A stretch of 29,606 nt of DNA from Lachnospiraceae bacterium (GCA_900771195.1 CAAGMZ010000030.1:1-29606), one strand, 5' to 3'. Shown: positions 1-7,612, counted from the stretch's first letter. The notes: a model not told the origin generated them from the sequence alone. Program-made: numbers and translations.

Positions 1-4
1 ACTC

Positions 5-50
5 GCCAAAGAAGAAGGTTCCAGGATCCTTTCTTTTTATTCTTTGGTGA
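5..50. terminator. Imperfect hairpin at window edge, possible terminator
   Basis: CCAAAGAA (6-13) is complementary to TTCTTTGG (about 39-46), with further imperfect pairing inside (AAGG against CCTT) and a T-rich right side. This could be an intrinsic terminator for a gene on either strand or simply a repeat end. It lies at the edge of the window, so its context cannot be judged. Confidence 0.3.
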
Positions 51-80
51 CAGTATATCGGTTAATTCTGTGACAGGCAA

Positions 81-641
81 CTAGGTTAGTTGTAAGTCAG
101 GCTGAGAGGGGCGCAACACCAATATCAGTGGTTTCTCATATCGGTATGGTATTCCATAACGATATAATTCATCTGCAATAATCAACTCCGATTTTGATCT
201 GACCCTTTCCTTCCGAATCGTATAGAACTCCGAATTGTCGTCCTCTTGAAACACGGACGGTTCATATACTTCCTCCATAAATCTTTTCACCTTCATGTCC
301 ATAGGCTCAATTAACGGTTCTACAAGCTTTTTTCTTGCATCACACATTGTTTTAAATTGATTTTCCAGAATTTCACTTTCATGGAATGCTTCTATCTCAT
401 TTAATTTTAATATGACTTTCTCCAGCAGTGGCACTATTTTTTCATCATATTCCCGTTGTGCAACCTTTTGAATATAATCTTTTTCTTTTTTGCTGATATA
501 TTTTCCGTCAATATGATATTGAAATGTCCCGTTACTGCTTGTACAGCGTAATGTCCCTTCAGGCAGTAGGTTCATCTGCTCCGTCGCTTTCTTAAGCTGG
601 CGTTCCAAGAATTCTCTCTCTTCTTTGATTTCTTTTAAAAT
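81..641 (-). CDS. Hypothetical protein, probably C-terminally truncated nuclease-like fragment
   Basis: This is a charged, helix-rich protein of about 186 residues if read from the ATT codon at 641, or 175 residues from the TTG at 608. The C-terminal part carries a pattern of the form RSKSELIIADELYRYGIPYRYEKPL followed shortly by PDL (given here in two pieces of one 36-residue stretch). In my recollection this resembles the start of PD-(D/E)XK-like nuclease domains in Lachnospiraceae hypothetical proteins, where the chain continues after the PD(F/L) residues. Here a TAG stop comes three residues after PDL, so the core acidic and lysine residues are missing. I see no signal peptide or membrane segment. 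The good ribosome binding site AGGAGG lies 7 nt before ATT 641, not before TTG 608. The gene has no operon partner in the window. It may be a decayed gene or a short family member; function is unknown. Confidence 0.5.
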   Translation of the reverse strand: MLKEIKEEREFLERQLKKATEQMNLLPEGTLRCTSSNGTFQYHIDGKYISKKEKDYIQKVAQREYDEKIVPLLEKVILKLNEIEAFHESEILENQFKTMCDARKKLVEPLIEPMDMKVKRFMEEVYEPSVFQEDDNSEFYTIRKERVRSKSELIIADELYRYGIPYRYEKPLILVLRPSQPDLQLT

Positions 642-652
642 AATTTTACCTC
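639..652 (-). promoter_or_regulatory. Strong SD placed before an in-frame ATT codon
   Basis: On the minus strand AGGAGG is followed by TAAAATT and then ATT in the frame of the downstream gene; the next in-frame stop upstream (TAA) overlaps the SD region. No ATG, GTG or TTG is found at the right spacing. AUU starts are rare but known (infC, pcnB). The alternative TTG at 608 has only a weak GA-rich sequence before it. Confidence 0.4.
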
Positions 653-659
653 CTTATCA

Positions 660-830
660 TGCTTCTTTTGATATGAAGCAGTAAATTTCTGATGTATTTT
701 GTTTCGGGAATCCTAATTCTACTGCCGCAAAACAATATACGCTTTACCAGGCAGTAAAATTTTGTTCACAGTCATCCGGATGCTGATTTCTTTACTGCCT
801 ATATGCACTGAGTTATACTGAAGCAGTAAA
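660..830. repeat. Cluster of GCAGTAAA repeats and nested hairpins
   Basis: The 12-mer TGAAGCAGTAAA occurs identically at 674-685 and 819-830. GCAGTAAA occurs again at 751-758 and inverted (TTTACTGC) at 791-798. The last two form a perfect 10-bp inverted repeat, AGGCAGTAAA (749-758) and TTTACTGCCT (791-800), enclosing the palindrome CATCCGGATG (773-782). A 6-bp hairpin TGCTTC/GAAGCA (660-680) abuts the SD of the leftward gene. This intergenic stretch has no convincing coding potential on either strand. It could be a set of operators or a small dispersed palindromic repeat. Confidence 0.6.
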
Positions 831-940
831 CCAAACGGTTCCGATAACTATTTAATTGTTCAGGAAAATATTAACTGAAAATAACTTTGAAAAATCGGGA
901 TACAAGACTTCTCTCCCGGAATAATTTACTACAAAATCCG

Positions 941-992
941 AAAAATGATTGTCCGCGGCGGATGCAGACATGTGCACCGCCCCGCAGACAAT
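941..992 (-). terminator. Intrinsic terminator after apt
   Basis: ATTGTCCGCGGCGG (948-961) pairs with CCGCCCCGCAGACAAT (977-992) with a small internal mismatch. On the minus strand the hairpin is followed by a T run (A run at 941-945 on plus). It lies 14 bases beyond the apt stop and would end the scfA-scfB-secDF-recJ-apt transcript. Confidence 0.75.
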
Positions 993-1005
993 TATTCGTA
1001 ATATT

Positions 1006-1530
1006 TTACTTTCCCGGATACTTTATCACTGAATCCACATCATACTTCGCCAGCTTCTTTCTGCCCTCAAGTCCTTCCAGCTCCATGAGAAAAAGAATCT
1101 TCACAACTTCTCCGCCGAGCTCTTCCACGAGCTTAATCATAGCTTCAACCGTTCCGCCTGTGGCGATAAGGTCATCAATGATAACTACCTTCTGTCCCGG
1201 CTTTATGGCATCCTTATGCATTTCAATCACCGCTTTGCCATACTCAAGATCATACTCGGCCTCAATGGTCTCGCAGGGAAGCTTGCCTTTTTTCCTGACG
1301 GGAACAAAAGCCTTATGATTCTTGTACGCAATCGGTACTCCAAAAATAAAACCTCTTGATTCAGGTCCCACAACAACATCATAGTCAACATCCTTAAGAA
1401 GTCCGTCTATGCTGTCGATGGCAAGTGACAGTCCGTCCGGATCCTGAATAACACTTGTCACATCCCTGAACATGATTCCCCGCTCCGGAAAATCCGGTAT
1501 AGTCCTTACATATTCTTCTATTTTTTTCAT
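1006..1530 (-). CDS. apt: Adenine phosphoribosyltransferase
   Basis: The product converts adenine and PRPP into AMP in the purine salvage pathway and is cytoplasmic. The 174-residue length is typical. Visible features are the N-terminal PDFPERGIMFRDVT segment, VVGPESRGFIFG, the flexible RKKGKLP loop, and the PRPP-binding signature VVIIDDLIATGGT near residue 120. I place the start at ATG 1530, because GAGGTG lies 6 nt before it; a GTG at 1539 overlaps that ribosome binding site and is unlikely to be used. It is the last gene of the leftward operon, 23 bp after recJ, and is followed by a strong terminator. The recJ-apt order is common in Firmicutes. Assignment is secure. Confidence 0.95.
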   Translation of the reverse strand: MKKIEEYVRTIPDFPERGIMFRDVTSVIQDPDGLSLAIDSIDGLLKDVDYDVVVGPESRGFIFGVPIAYKNHKAFVPVRKKGKLPCETIEAEYDLEYGKAVIEMHKDAIKPGQKVVIIDDLIATGGTVEAMIKLVEELGGEVVKILFLMELEGLEGRKKLAKYDVDSVIKYPGK

Positions 1531-1553
1531 ATGCGTCACCTCGCTGAATTCTT

Positions 1554-3272
1554 TTACTCTATTCTATACTCAGTAATAACAATACGCAAATTTTTTTGTT
1601 CTCTGAATTCATTTATTTCCGGATAATACAGGCAGCTTATCTTCCGTCCGTCCATGTAACATTTCTTCAATTCATCGTACGGAAAAAATCCCGTGGCTTC
1701 CATGCACGAACCGTATTCATCCGAAAGAACCATTTTGGTGTATTCGCTGTTCCTGCCAAAAGAAGAAATCTTACATATTGTCAGATTCTTATAAGCAAAA
1801 ACAGGTTTGGGATTGCCCTTTCCGAATGGCTCAAGCTTTTTAAGATCGTTTACCAGCTCTTCCGAAACATATCCTATCGGCATTGCCACATCTATCCATA
1901 TTTTTTCGGTCAGGTCATCATCAGTAAGATTACAGTTCAGATTAAGCCTGTTTCTGAATTCTTCGAGTCTGTCTGCCGAAAGCGTCATGCCGGCCGCCAT
2001 CGGATGTCCTCCAAACGCCATGAAAAGGTCCTTGCACTCCAAAAGCTTTTCAAACATATTATAGCTCTCAATCGAACGTCCGGAGCCTTTGAGTACATCG
2101 CCCTCGCCTGTCAGCACGATAACCGGCTTATAAAACCTTTCCCGCACCTTTCCGGCCACAATACCGGCAATACTGCTGTGACAGTCAGGCAGGTGAATGA
2201 CAAGCACTCTGTCATTTCCCATGTCAGTATTATAAACCATTTCCACCGCCTCATCAACAGCTTTTTGGGTAAGTTCCTTGCGTCTCCTGTTAAGCTCATA
2301 CAGTTCTGCTGCCAGTGCCGATGCCTCATTCTCGTCATCCGTCAAAAGCATTTTTATGGCTTTTACTGCGCTTTCAAGACGACCGCTGGCGTTAAGACAC
2401 GGACCAAGCACAAAACCGATATGGTACGAGCTTATGTCATACTTATTAACTCCTGCCGCATTTATTAACGCAAGCAGTCCTTTATTGGCCGTATATGATA
2501 TTCTTTTTATACCGGCCTTGGCTATGATTCTGTTCTCGTCAACAAGATCTACGACATCACAGATTGTAGCCATAGCCGCAAAAACAAGAGCGTCATCATC
2601 ATCATATATCTCACATCCTCTGACGCTGCACATGTATTTGACAAATTTATACGCGACTGCCGCTCCGCAAAGCAGTTTGAAGGGATACCTGCAATCCTGC
2701 CGCTTATTGTCTATTACAGCATCCGCCTCAGGCATATGGTATACGCGTATTCCGTCCGCTTCATCATACTGCACATCATGATGGTCGGTAATTATAACCG
2801 TCATACCAAGAGACTTCGCATATTTCACCTGTGAAATTGCAGCGATTCCATTATCACATGTTATAAGTACCCTGATGCCATCGTTATAGGCTTTATTTAT
2901 TAAATTATCATTGATTCCGTAACCATCGGTATTCCTGTCGGGGACATCATAATCCGCATCTGCTCCAAGGGCTTTTAGCCCCTTAAACAAGATGTAGATG
3001 GAGCAAACTCCATCTACATCGTAATCGCCTATTATGCGTATTTTGAGTCCGGAGTCAATTGCCTGCCACATAAGACGGGCAGCTTCATCCATATCCTCCA
3101 TAAGTTCCGGATTATAAAGTTCATCAGTATCTCCGTTCAGATACCGGTTAATTGCTTCATCCCCGGTAATATCACGGTTGCGGATTACCTGTGCCGTCAC
3201 TTTATCAATGCCGTAACGGCGGCTGATTTCTTCAAAATCAGCCTTCTTGGTATATCTCCACCATTTTTTCAT
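1554..3272 (-). CDS. recJ: Single-stranded-DNA-specific exonuclease RecJ
   Basis: RecJ degrades single-stranded DNA 5' to 3' in recombination and base-excision or mismatch repair. The 572-residue length matches the compact bacterial form. The DHH phosphoesterase core is clear: GDYDVDGVC (about residues 82-90), the TCDNG motif with D140, TDHHD with the DHH triad at 163-165, and VIDNKR. The DHHA1 domain follows, with the glycine-rich FGGHPMAAGM motif near residue 420, then an OB-fold region. The start ATG lies one base after the secDF stop, with only a weak GA-rich sequence before it inside the end of secDF, so translation is probably coupled. All metal-binding residues I can check are present. 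Confidence 0.95.
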   Translation of the reverse strand: MKKWWRYTKKADFEEISRRYGIDKVTAQVIRNRDITGDEAINRYLNGDTDELYNPELMEDMDEAARLMWQAIDSGLKIRIIGDYDVDGVCSIYILFKGLKALGADADYDVPDRNTDGYGINDNLINKAYNDGIRVLITCDNGIAAISQVKYAKSLGMTVIITDHHDVQYDEADGIRVYHMPEADAVIDNKRQDCRYPFKLLCGAAVAYKFVKYMCSVRGCEIYDDDDALVFAAMATICDVVDLVDENRIIAKAGIKRISYTANKGLLALINAAGVNKYDISSYHIGFVLGPCLNASGRLESAVKAIKMLLTDDENEASALAAELYELNRRRKELTQKAVDEAVEMVYNTDMGNDRVLVIHLPDCHSSIAGIVAGKVRERFYKPVIVLTGEGDVLKGSGRSIESYNMFEKLLECKDLFMAFGGHPMAAGMTLSADRLEEFRNRLNLNCNLTDDDLTEKIWIDVAMPIGYVSEELVNDLKKLEPFGKGNPKPVFAYKNLTICKISSFGRNSEYTKMVLSDEYGSCMEATGFFPYDELKKCYMDGRKISCLYYPEINEFREQKNLRIVITEYRIE

Positions 3273-3273
3273 C

Positions 3274-5526
3274 TTAATTTGCTTTCTTTACCGCTTTCTT
3301 ATAAGAAGCCTTCTTCATCATGAACCAGAGTGCTCCTGAAATGAACATTGAAGAATAAGCACCTGCCAGGATACCTACCATAATGGGTGCGGCAAATTCC
3401 CTGATTGATGATACTCCAAGCACGAACAGCATAAATACCATGAAGAACGTTGTAAGTGAAGTATTGATGCTTCGTGACAATGTGGATGTGATACTGCTGT
3501 TGACAACCTCCGAAAGAGTTGACTTCTTCATTACTGCCATGTTCTCTCTTACACGATCGAAAATAACTATCGTAGCATTTATGGAGTAACCTACTATCGT
3601 CAGCATACATGCTATGAATGTGTTGCCCACATTGGTCCTTGATACTGCATAGAATGCAAGTACCACGAGAACGTCATGAACAAGGGCAAGTATTGCACTT
3701 GTCGCAAATTTAACATCCCTGAATCGTATCCAGATATATATAAGCATGCAGAGTGTAGCTACTATTACCGCAATAACCGCATCTCTTCTCATCTCAGAGC
3801 TTACCGTTGCGCTTATGTTCTCTGAATTCACAACTTCCTTATTGGAAGTGTCGATTCCAAACTTATCAGCAAGTGCCTTGTTGAGTGCGGCTCTCTTCTC
3901 GTGGTCAAGCATCTGCGTCTTAAATACTATAGTGTTGCTGCCCTTAACTATCTGCTGCTGAACCGTCTTGCTGCCGGTAGCCTCCTTGATTACAGGTATA
4001 ATTTCTTTTTCAACCTCATCAAGTGTATATTCTTTATCAAATGTTACGCTGGTTGAAGTACCGCCTGAAAACTCCAGATCAAAATTAAATACGCCCTTGC
4101 CATTAACTCCGTTGACTACCATGAAAGCAACGCCCGTCGCTACAATAAGGGCAGAAATGGAAATGAAAATCTTTCTGTGCTTAAGGAAATTAATTGTCTT
4201 ATGTGACTTAGCAACTCCGTAAAGCTTCTCGCTCTTACATCCGCAGCTGTAGAAAAGAACGAGTATCCATCTTGTAATGAGAAGTGATGTAATCATGGAA
4301 AGCACAATACCAATTCCAAGTGTAAGGGCAAATCCTCTTACCGGACCGGTTCCGATGATTCCAAGAACTATAGCTGCAATAAGCGTTGTGACATTACCGT
4401 CTATGATTGCCGAAAGGGCTTTCCTGAAGCCTGTCCTTATGGCTGTCCCTACACCTACGCCTGTTGAAAGCTCTTCCTTGATTCTGGCAAAAATAACGAC
4501 ATTTCCGTCAACCGCCATACCTACCGAAAGAACAATACCCGCAATACCCGGAAGAGTAAGGGTAAGGTCAAATACATTAAGTATCAAAAGCATCGCTCCG
4601 GCATATACAAAAAGCGCAATATCCGCTGCAACACCGGGAACCCTGTATACTACAATCATGAATATAAATACAAGTGCAAATCCGATTATTCCGGCAATGA
4701 CACTTGACTTTATGGCTTCCTGTCCAAGTGTGGCTCCGACAACCTGTGAGCTTATCTCTTCAAGCTGTATGGGCAGCGCACCGATTCTTATGTATGATGC
4801 AATCTGCTTTGCCTCGTCAAGAGAATTCATTCCTTCAATTATTCCTGAGCCTCCCGTAATCGCACCGTTATTTACGGCAGGAACGCTGATGAACTCTCCG
4901 TCATAATAAACGCCAAGCGTCCAGCCATTCTCATATGCCTTTCTGGTTGCGTCTGCAAACTTAGTTGCTCCTTCATCCGTAAGAACAAAGGAAACAACAG
5001 GCTGCTTCTCATTATTGTCTCCTGTCTGATATACGCCCTGACAGTCCTTGATATCACTTCCCGTAAGAATAATAGTGCCATCCGCCTCTATCTCTTCGAG
5101 AGTTCTTTCAAGCTTATATCCATATAACGAATTCCCCGAGTAGTTAGCAGTTTCTCCGTCGCTTCCGTACTGAAGGATGAAATATACTGCACCGGGTTTA
5201 CCAAGCTCATTGAGTATTTCCTCCGCATCATCTGCTCCGGGAATCTCAATTGTTACTCTGTCACTTCCCTCAGTGTAAACCTGTGCTCCGTCATACTGAG
5301 CGACACGCTGTGACATCTTGTACTGCGTATCCGACATATCCTGTGACGATACATCTCCTATAGCGCGGTATGTTATGCTGACACCGCCTCTGAGATCAAG
5401 TCCCAGATTAATATTGCGGGCACTTCCCTTATGTCCGCTGCCCCATCCGCTTAAAACAGTGAAACCGGTCAATCCAAGCATTGCCAGAAGCACCAGAATG
5501 GATAACATTTTTTGCCAAGTTTTCAT
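3274..5526 (-). CDS. secDF: SecDF fusion, protein translocase accessory subunit
   Basis: SecD and SecF use the proton motive force to help proteins leave the Sec channel. Here they are fused in one protein of 750 residues. A signal-anchor-like membrane segment lies at about 7-25, followed by the SecD motif GLDLRGG (42-48), a large extracytoplasmic domain, and a membrane block from about 265 to 430 that contains GMAVDGNVVIFARIKEEL. The SecF half begins near residue 450, with FDLEFSGGTSTSV, then GYSINATIVIFDRVREN in the second membrane block. The C-terminus is lysine-rich. AGGAGG lies 5 nt before the ATG. It sits between scfB and recJ on the minus strand, with 48 bp to scfB and 1 bp to recJ. 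There is no yajC beside it in this window. Confidence 0.94.
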   Translation of the reverse strand: MKTWQKMLSILVLLAMLGLTGFTVLSGWGSGHKGSARNINLGLDLRGGVSITYRAIGDVSSQDMSDTQYKMSQRVAQYDGAQVYTEGSDRVTIEIPGADDAEEILNELGKPGAVYFILQYGSDGETANYSGNSLYGYKLERTLEEIEADGTIILTGSDIKDCQGVYQTGDNNEKQPVVSFVLTDEGATKFADATRKAYENGWTLGVYYDGEFISVPAVNNGAITGGSGIIEGMNSLDEAKQIASYIRIGALPIQLEEISSQVVGATLGQEAIKSSVIAGIIGFALVFIFMIVVYRVPGVAADIALFVYAGAMLLILNVFDLTLTLPGIAGIVLSVGMAVDGNVVIFARIKEELSTGVGVGTAIRTGFRKALSAIIDGNVTTLIAAIVLGIIGTGPVRGFALTLGIGIVLSMITSLLITRWILVLFYSCGCKSEKLYGVAKSHKTINFLKHRKIFISISALIVATGVAFMVVNGVNGKGVFNFDLEFSGGTSTSVTFDKEYTLDEVEKEIIPVIKEATGSKTVQQQIVKGSNTIVFKTQMLDHEKRAALNKALADKFGIDTSNKEVVNSENISATVSSEMRRDAVIAVIVATLCMLIYIWIRFRDVKFATSAILALVHDVLVVLAFYAVSRTNVGNTFIACMLTIVGYSINATIVIFDRVRENMAVMKKSTLSEVVNSSITSTLSRSINTSLTTFFMVFMLFVLGVSSIREFAAPIMVGILAGAYSSMFISGALWFMMKKASYKKAVKKAN

Positions 5527-5574
5527 AATTGCCTCCTAAAACTTTTATTTTAACCGCATTGCAGCGGAAAAAAT

Positions 5575-6981
5575 TTAACAGTGAACCTGCGGGTTACCAT
5601 AGTCTGCAGGCTTGACCCCTTCATCTGCAAGTGCACACTTAATCATGACAGCACACTCGACCCTCTTCTGCTGTAATTTGCATCCAATCTCGTAGGGGTC
5701 ATCAATATTTCCGTTAAAATTATACGCATTTGCCGAGCATCCGCCGCTGCAGTAGAACTTGCAGAAGCAATTACGGCATTTCTCTCTGGTATAAACATTA
5801 CTGTAATTAAATTTCTTACGGATATCCTGTCTCGTAATCCCATCGTTCACATTACCCATGATAAATTCCTCATGGCCCACAAACTGATGGCAGGGATAAA
5901 AATCACCCCATGGCGTGACTGCCAGATACTCCGTTCCACAGCCGCATCCCGAAAGACGCTTGTACACGCACGGCCCGCCTGTGAGGTCTACCATGAAATG
6001 GAAAAAGTTAAACCCATTTCCTTCCTTCTCACGCTTAATCATCTCTACGGCAAGCTTGTCATACTCCTCGTAAATCTGCGGAAGGTCTTCTTCCTTAATG
6101 GCGTAATCCTCACCGTCCGAAGCAACAACCGGCTCCACCGATATCTGCTTAAATCCCTTGTCGGCAAGACTCAGCACATCCTTTGAAAAATCAAGATTAT
6201 AATGAGTGAAGGTTCCGCGCACATAATAATTGGTCTGATTTCTGGACTCCGCTGCCTTCTCGAACTTAGGCATTATCAAATCATAGCTTCCTGCTCCGTT
6301 CCTGAAGGGACGCATCCGATCATGCACTTCTTTACGTCCGTCAACGCTGAGAACCAGATTTCCGCATTCTTTATTTACAAAATCAAGAATTTCATCATCA
6401 AGAAGCACTCCGTTGGTAGTCATTGTAAAACGGAACTTCTTATCATGTATCTTCTCAAGTTCACGGCCATACTCGACGATTTCTTTTACAATGCCAAAAT
6501 TCATTAACGGTTCCCCGCCGAAAAAATCCACCTCAAGATTTCTCCTGTGCCCTGAATTGGCCACAAGAAAATCAAGAGCCTTCTTTCCCACCTCTGCGCT
6601 CATGAGTGCTCTTCTTCCATGATACTCGCCTTCCTCGGCAAAACAATACCTGCAGGCAAGATTGCAGTCATGCGCAATATGAAGGCACATAGCCTTCACC
6701 ACATTGTCTTTGGCTTTCTGTTCCGTGAACTGTTCAATGCAGCTCTCATATATATCTTCCGTAAAAAGCGTTCCCGCATCCTTAAGCTCCTGTATCTCAT
6801 CATATGCTTCCCTGATGTCGTTCTCGCTGTATCTTTCCGAAAGTTCTGATACTATGTCATCCTTGGAATGATCCTCAAACAAAGGTATCATGTCATAAAC
6901 TATTTCGTCAACAACATGCACCGAACCGCTGTTGACATCCATAACGATATTGTAACCGTTATTTTTGTACTGGTGTATCAC
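5575..6981 (-). CDS. scfB: SCIFF peptide maturase, radical SAM/SPASM thioether-forming enzyme
   Basis: This enzyme is expected to make thioether bridges between Cys sulfurs and backbone or side-chain carbons of acceptor residues in the ScfA peptide, giving a ranthipeptide (known for the SCIFF maturase family). An N-terminal segment of about 80 residues fits a RiPP precursor recognition domain. The radical SAM motif is CNLACRYC with C106, C110 and C113, followed by the FFGGEPLMNF motif near residue 155. The C-terminal SPASM region has many cysteines, including GCGCGTEYLAVTPWG, CHQF, and CRNCFCKFYCSGGC, which would bind auxiliary Fe-S clusters. Its 468 residues are normal for the family. It starts at GTG 6981, with GGGAGG 6 nt upstream. 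The substrate gene scfA lies directly upstream, separated by a terminator-like hairpin. Confidence 0.93.
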   Translation of the reverse strand: MIHQYKNNGYNIVMDVNSGSVHVVDEIVYDMIPLFEDHSKDDIVSELSERYSENDIREAYDEIQELKDAGTLFTEDIYESCIEQFTEQKAKDNVVKAMCLHIAHDCNLACRYCFAEEGEYHGRRALMSAEVGKKALDFLVANSGHRRNLEVDFFGGEPLMNFGIVKEIVEYGRELEKIHDKKFRFTMTTNGVLLDDEILDFVNKECGNLVLSVDGRKEVHDRMRPFRNGAGSYDLIMPKFEKAAESRNQTNYYVRGTFTHYNLDFSKDVLSLADKGFKQISVEPVVASDGEDYAIKEEDLPQIYEEYDKLAVEMIKREKEGNGFNFFHFMVDLTGGPCVYKRLSGCGCGTEYLAVTPWGDFYPCHQFVGHEEFIMGNVNDGITRQDIRKKFNYSNVYTREKCRNCFCKFYCSGGCSANAYNFNGNIDDPYEIGCKLQQKRVECAVMIKCALADEGVKPADYGNPQVHC

Positions 6982-7001
6982 AATATTCCTCCCATTTACC
7001 G

Positions 7002-7041
7002 AAAAATAAGAGAGTGCCGGAGCTTTCCATACACTCTCTTA
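7002..7041 (-). terminator. Terminator/attenuator between scfA and scfB
   Basis: TAAGAGAGTG (7007-7016) and CACTCTCTTA (7032-7041) form a perfect 10-bp stem with a 15-nt loop. On the minus strand the stem runs into a T tract (A run 7002-7006). It lies 23 bp after the scfA stop and 20 bp before the scfB start. Partial read-through would produce much more peptide mRNA than enzyme mRNA. Confidence 0.8.
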
Positions 7042-7064
7042 CAATCCGCAAATTCGATCTGTAA

Positions 7065-7205
7065 TTACTTATTCTCGCAAGTCTGGTTACCAACCGTGCA
7101 GGAAGTCTTGCATGCTGACTGGCATGATGTCTGGCACTCGCCGCATCCTCCTGTCTTAGCCGTCTCCTTAAGATTCCTGGTATTGATTGTCTTAATATGT
7201 TTCAT
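7065..7205 (-). CDS. scfA: SCIFF peptide precursor (six cysteines in forty-five), ranthipeptide substrate
   Basis: A 46-residue peptide begins MKHIKTINTRNLKETAKTGG and ends in a cysteine-rich core. Cysteines are at 21, 24, 28, 32, 36 and 43: exactly six, all in the C-terminal 26 residues, which matches the definition of the SCIFF family. Thr and Ser residues lie between the cysteines (T27, S28-adjacent positions, T34, S35, T37, T42) and are possible thioether acceptors. The basic N-terminal half would be the leader bound by ScfB. The start ATG 7205 has AAGGAG about 10 nt upstream. I see no signal peptide or protease site beyond a GG at 19-20. The gene is very short and easily missed by gene callers. 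Its biological role in Clostridia is not settled; quorum-sensing-like functions have been proposed for related ranthipeptides. Confidence 0.92.
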   Translation of the reverse strand: MKHIKTINTRNLKETAKTGGCGECQTSCQSACKTSCTVGNQTCENK

Positions 7206-7251
7206 TATTTATGTTCTCCTTGTAATAATATTTATCTGTGAAAGATATATC

Positions 7252-7288
7252 AACATATACTATAACATAAAGCTTTCAATATTGAAAG
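7252..7288 (-). promoter_or_regulatory. scfA promoter with palindromic operator candidate
   Basis: On the minus strand the -10 hexamer TATAGT lies at 7259-7264. At the -35 position is a poor match (TTTCAA, 7282-7287, 17-bp spacing). That position is covered by a perfect 16-bp palindrome, CTTTCAATATTGAAAG, at 7273-7288. A palindrome at a weak -35 suggests binding of a dimeric regulator, either an activator or a repressor. Confidence 0.5.
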
Positions 7289-7345
7289 AGTTTTTTCTAT
7301 CAAATTTTGCTGCTGAAAAAATTTCAAAAAAATTCAAATTAGGGG

Positions 7346-7374
7346 TTGCATTTATGAAATGGTTATGATAATAT
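7346..7374 (+). promoter_or_regulatory. Promoter of tRNA-Leu(AAG)
   Basis: TTGCAT (7346-7351) and TAATAT (7369-7374) are spaced by 17 bp. The predicted transcript starts near 7381, about 30 nt before the tRNA. Confidence 0.6.
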
Positions 7375-7411
7375 AACACTCGGCGCTGATGATAAGTGCT
7401 GATACAGATGA

Positions 7412-7496
7412 GCAGTCGTGGCGGAATTGGCATACGCGCTAGACTAAGGATCTAGTCCATATTGCTTGGGTGCGGGTTCAAGTCCCGCCGACTGCA
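7412..7496 (+). tRNA. tRNA-Leu (anticodon AAG)
   Basis: The 85-nt gene has the acceptor stem GCAGTCG/CGACTGC with discriminator A7496. The anticodon arm CTAGA/TCTAG encloses loop CTAAGGA, giving anticodon AAG, which reads leucine CUU codons (and others after wobble deamination or by relaxed pairing). A long variable arm, typical for tRNA-Leu, is present, and the T arm is GCGGG-TTCAAGT-CCCGC. The CCA end is not encoded. The D and variable arms are identical to those of the next tRNA-Leu, pointing to duplication. Confidence 0.93.
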
Positions 7497-7583
7497 CTTT
7501 TTATATCCTCTCAATTCCGGCAGTAAGGTTTTGGGAGAATTTTTTTGCTCAAAAAAAGATATGACGTGTCATTTCTTTTTTCC

Positions 7584-7612
7584 TTGACACCTGTATCTCA
7601 AAATGCTATTAT
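7584..7612 (+). promoter_or_regulatory. Strong promoter of tRNA-Leu(CAG)/tRNA-Thr
   Basis: The -35 is a consensus TTGACA (7584-7589) and the -10 is TATTAT (7607-7612), with 17-bp spacing. Transcription would start only a few bases before the tRNA at 7623. Upstream lie two inverted repeats: TTTTTTTG/CAAAAAAA (7540-7557) and ATGAC/GTCAT (7561-7572). Confidence 0.8.

Noticed and set aside
1596..2468. Open frame of 290 codons on the plus strand
   Set aside because: Antisense to recJ, which carries intact DHH motifs; no ribosome binding site or known pattern.
4277..4906. Open frame of 209 codons on the plus strand
   Set aside because: Antisense to secDF and rich in Pro, Ser and Thr, typical for the complement of a membrane-protein gene.
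5540..5575. CCGC-TGCAAT-GCGG hairpin between scfB and secDF as a terminator
   Set aside because: The stem has only 4 bp and no T tract follows on the minus strand.
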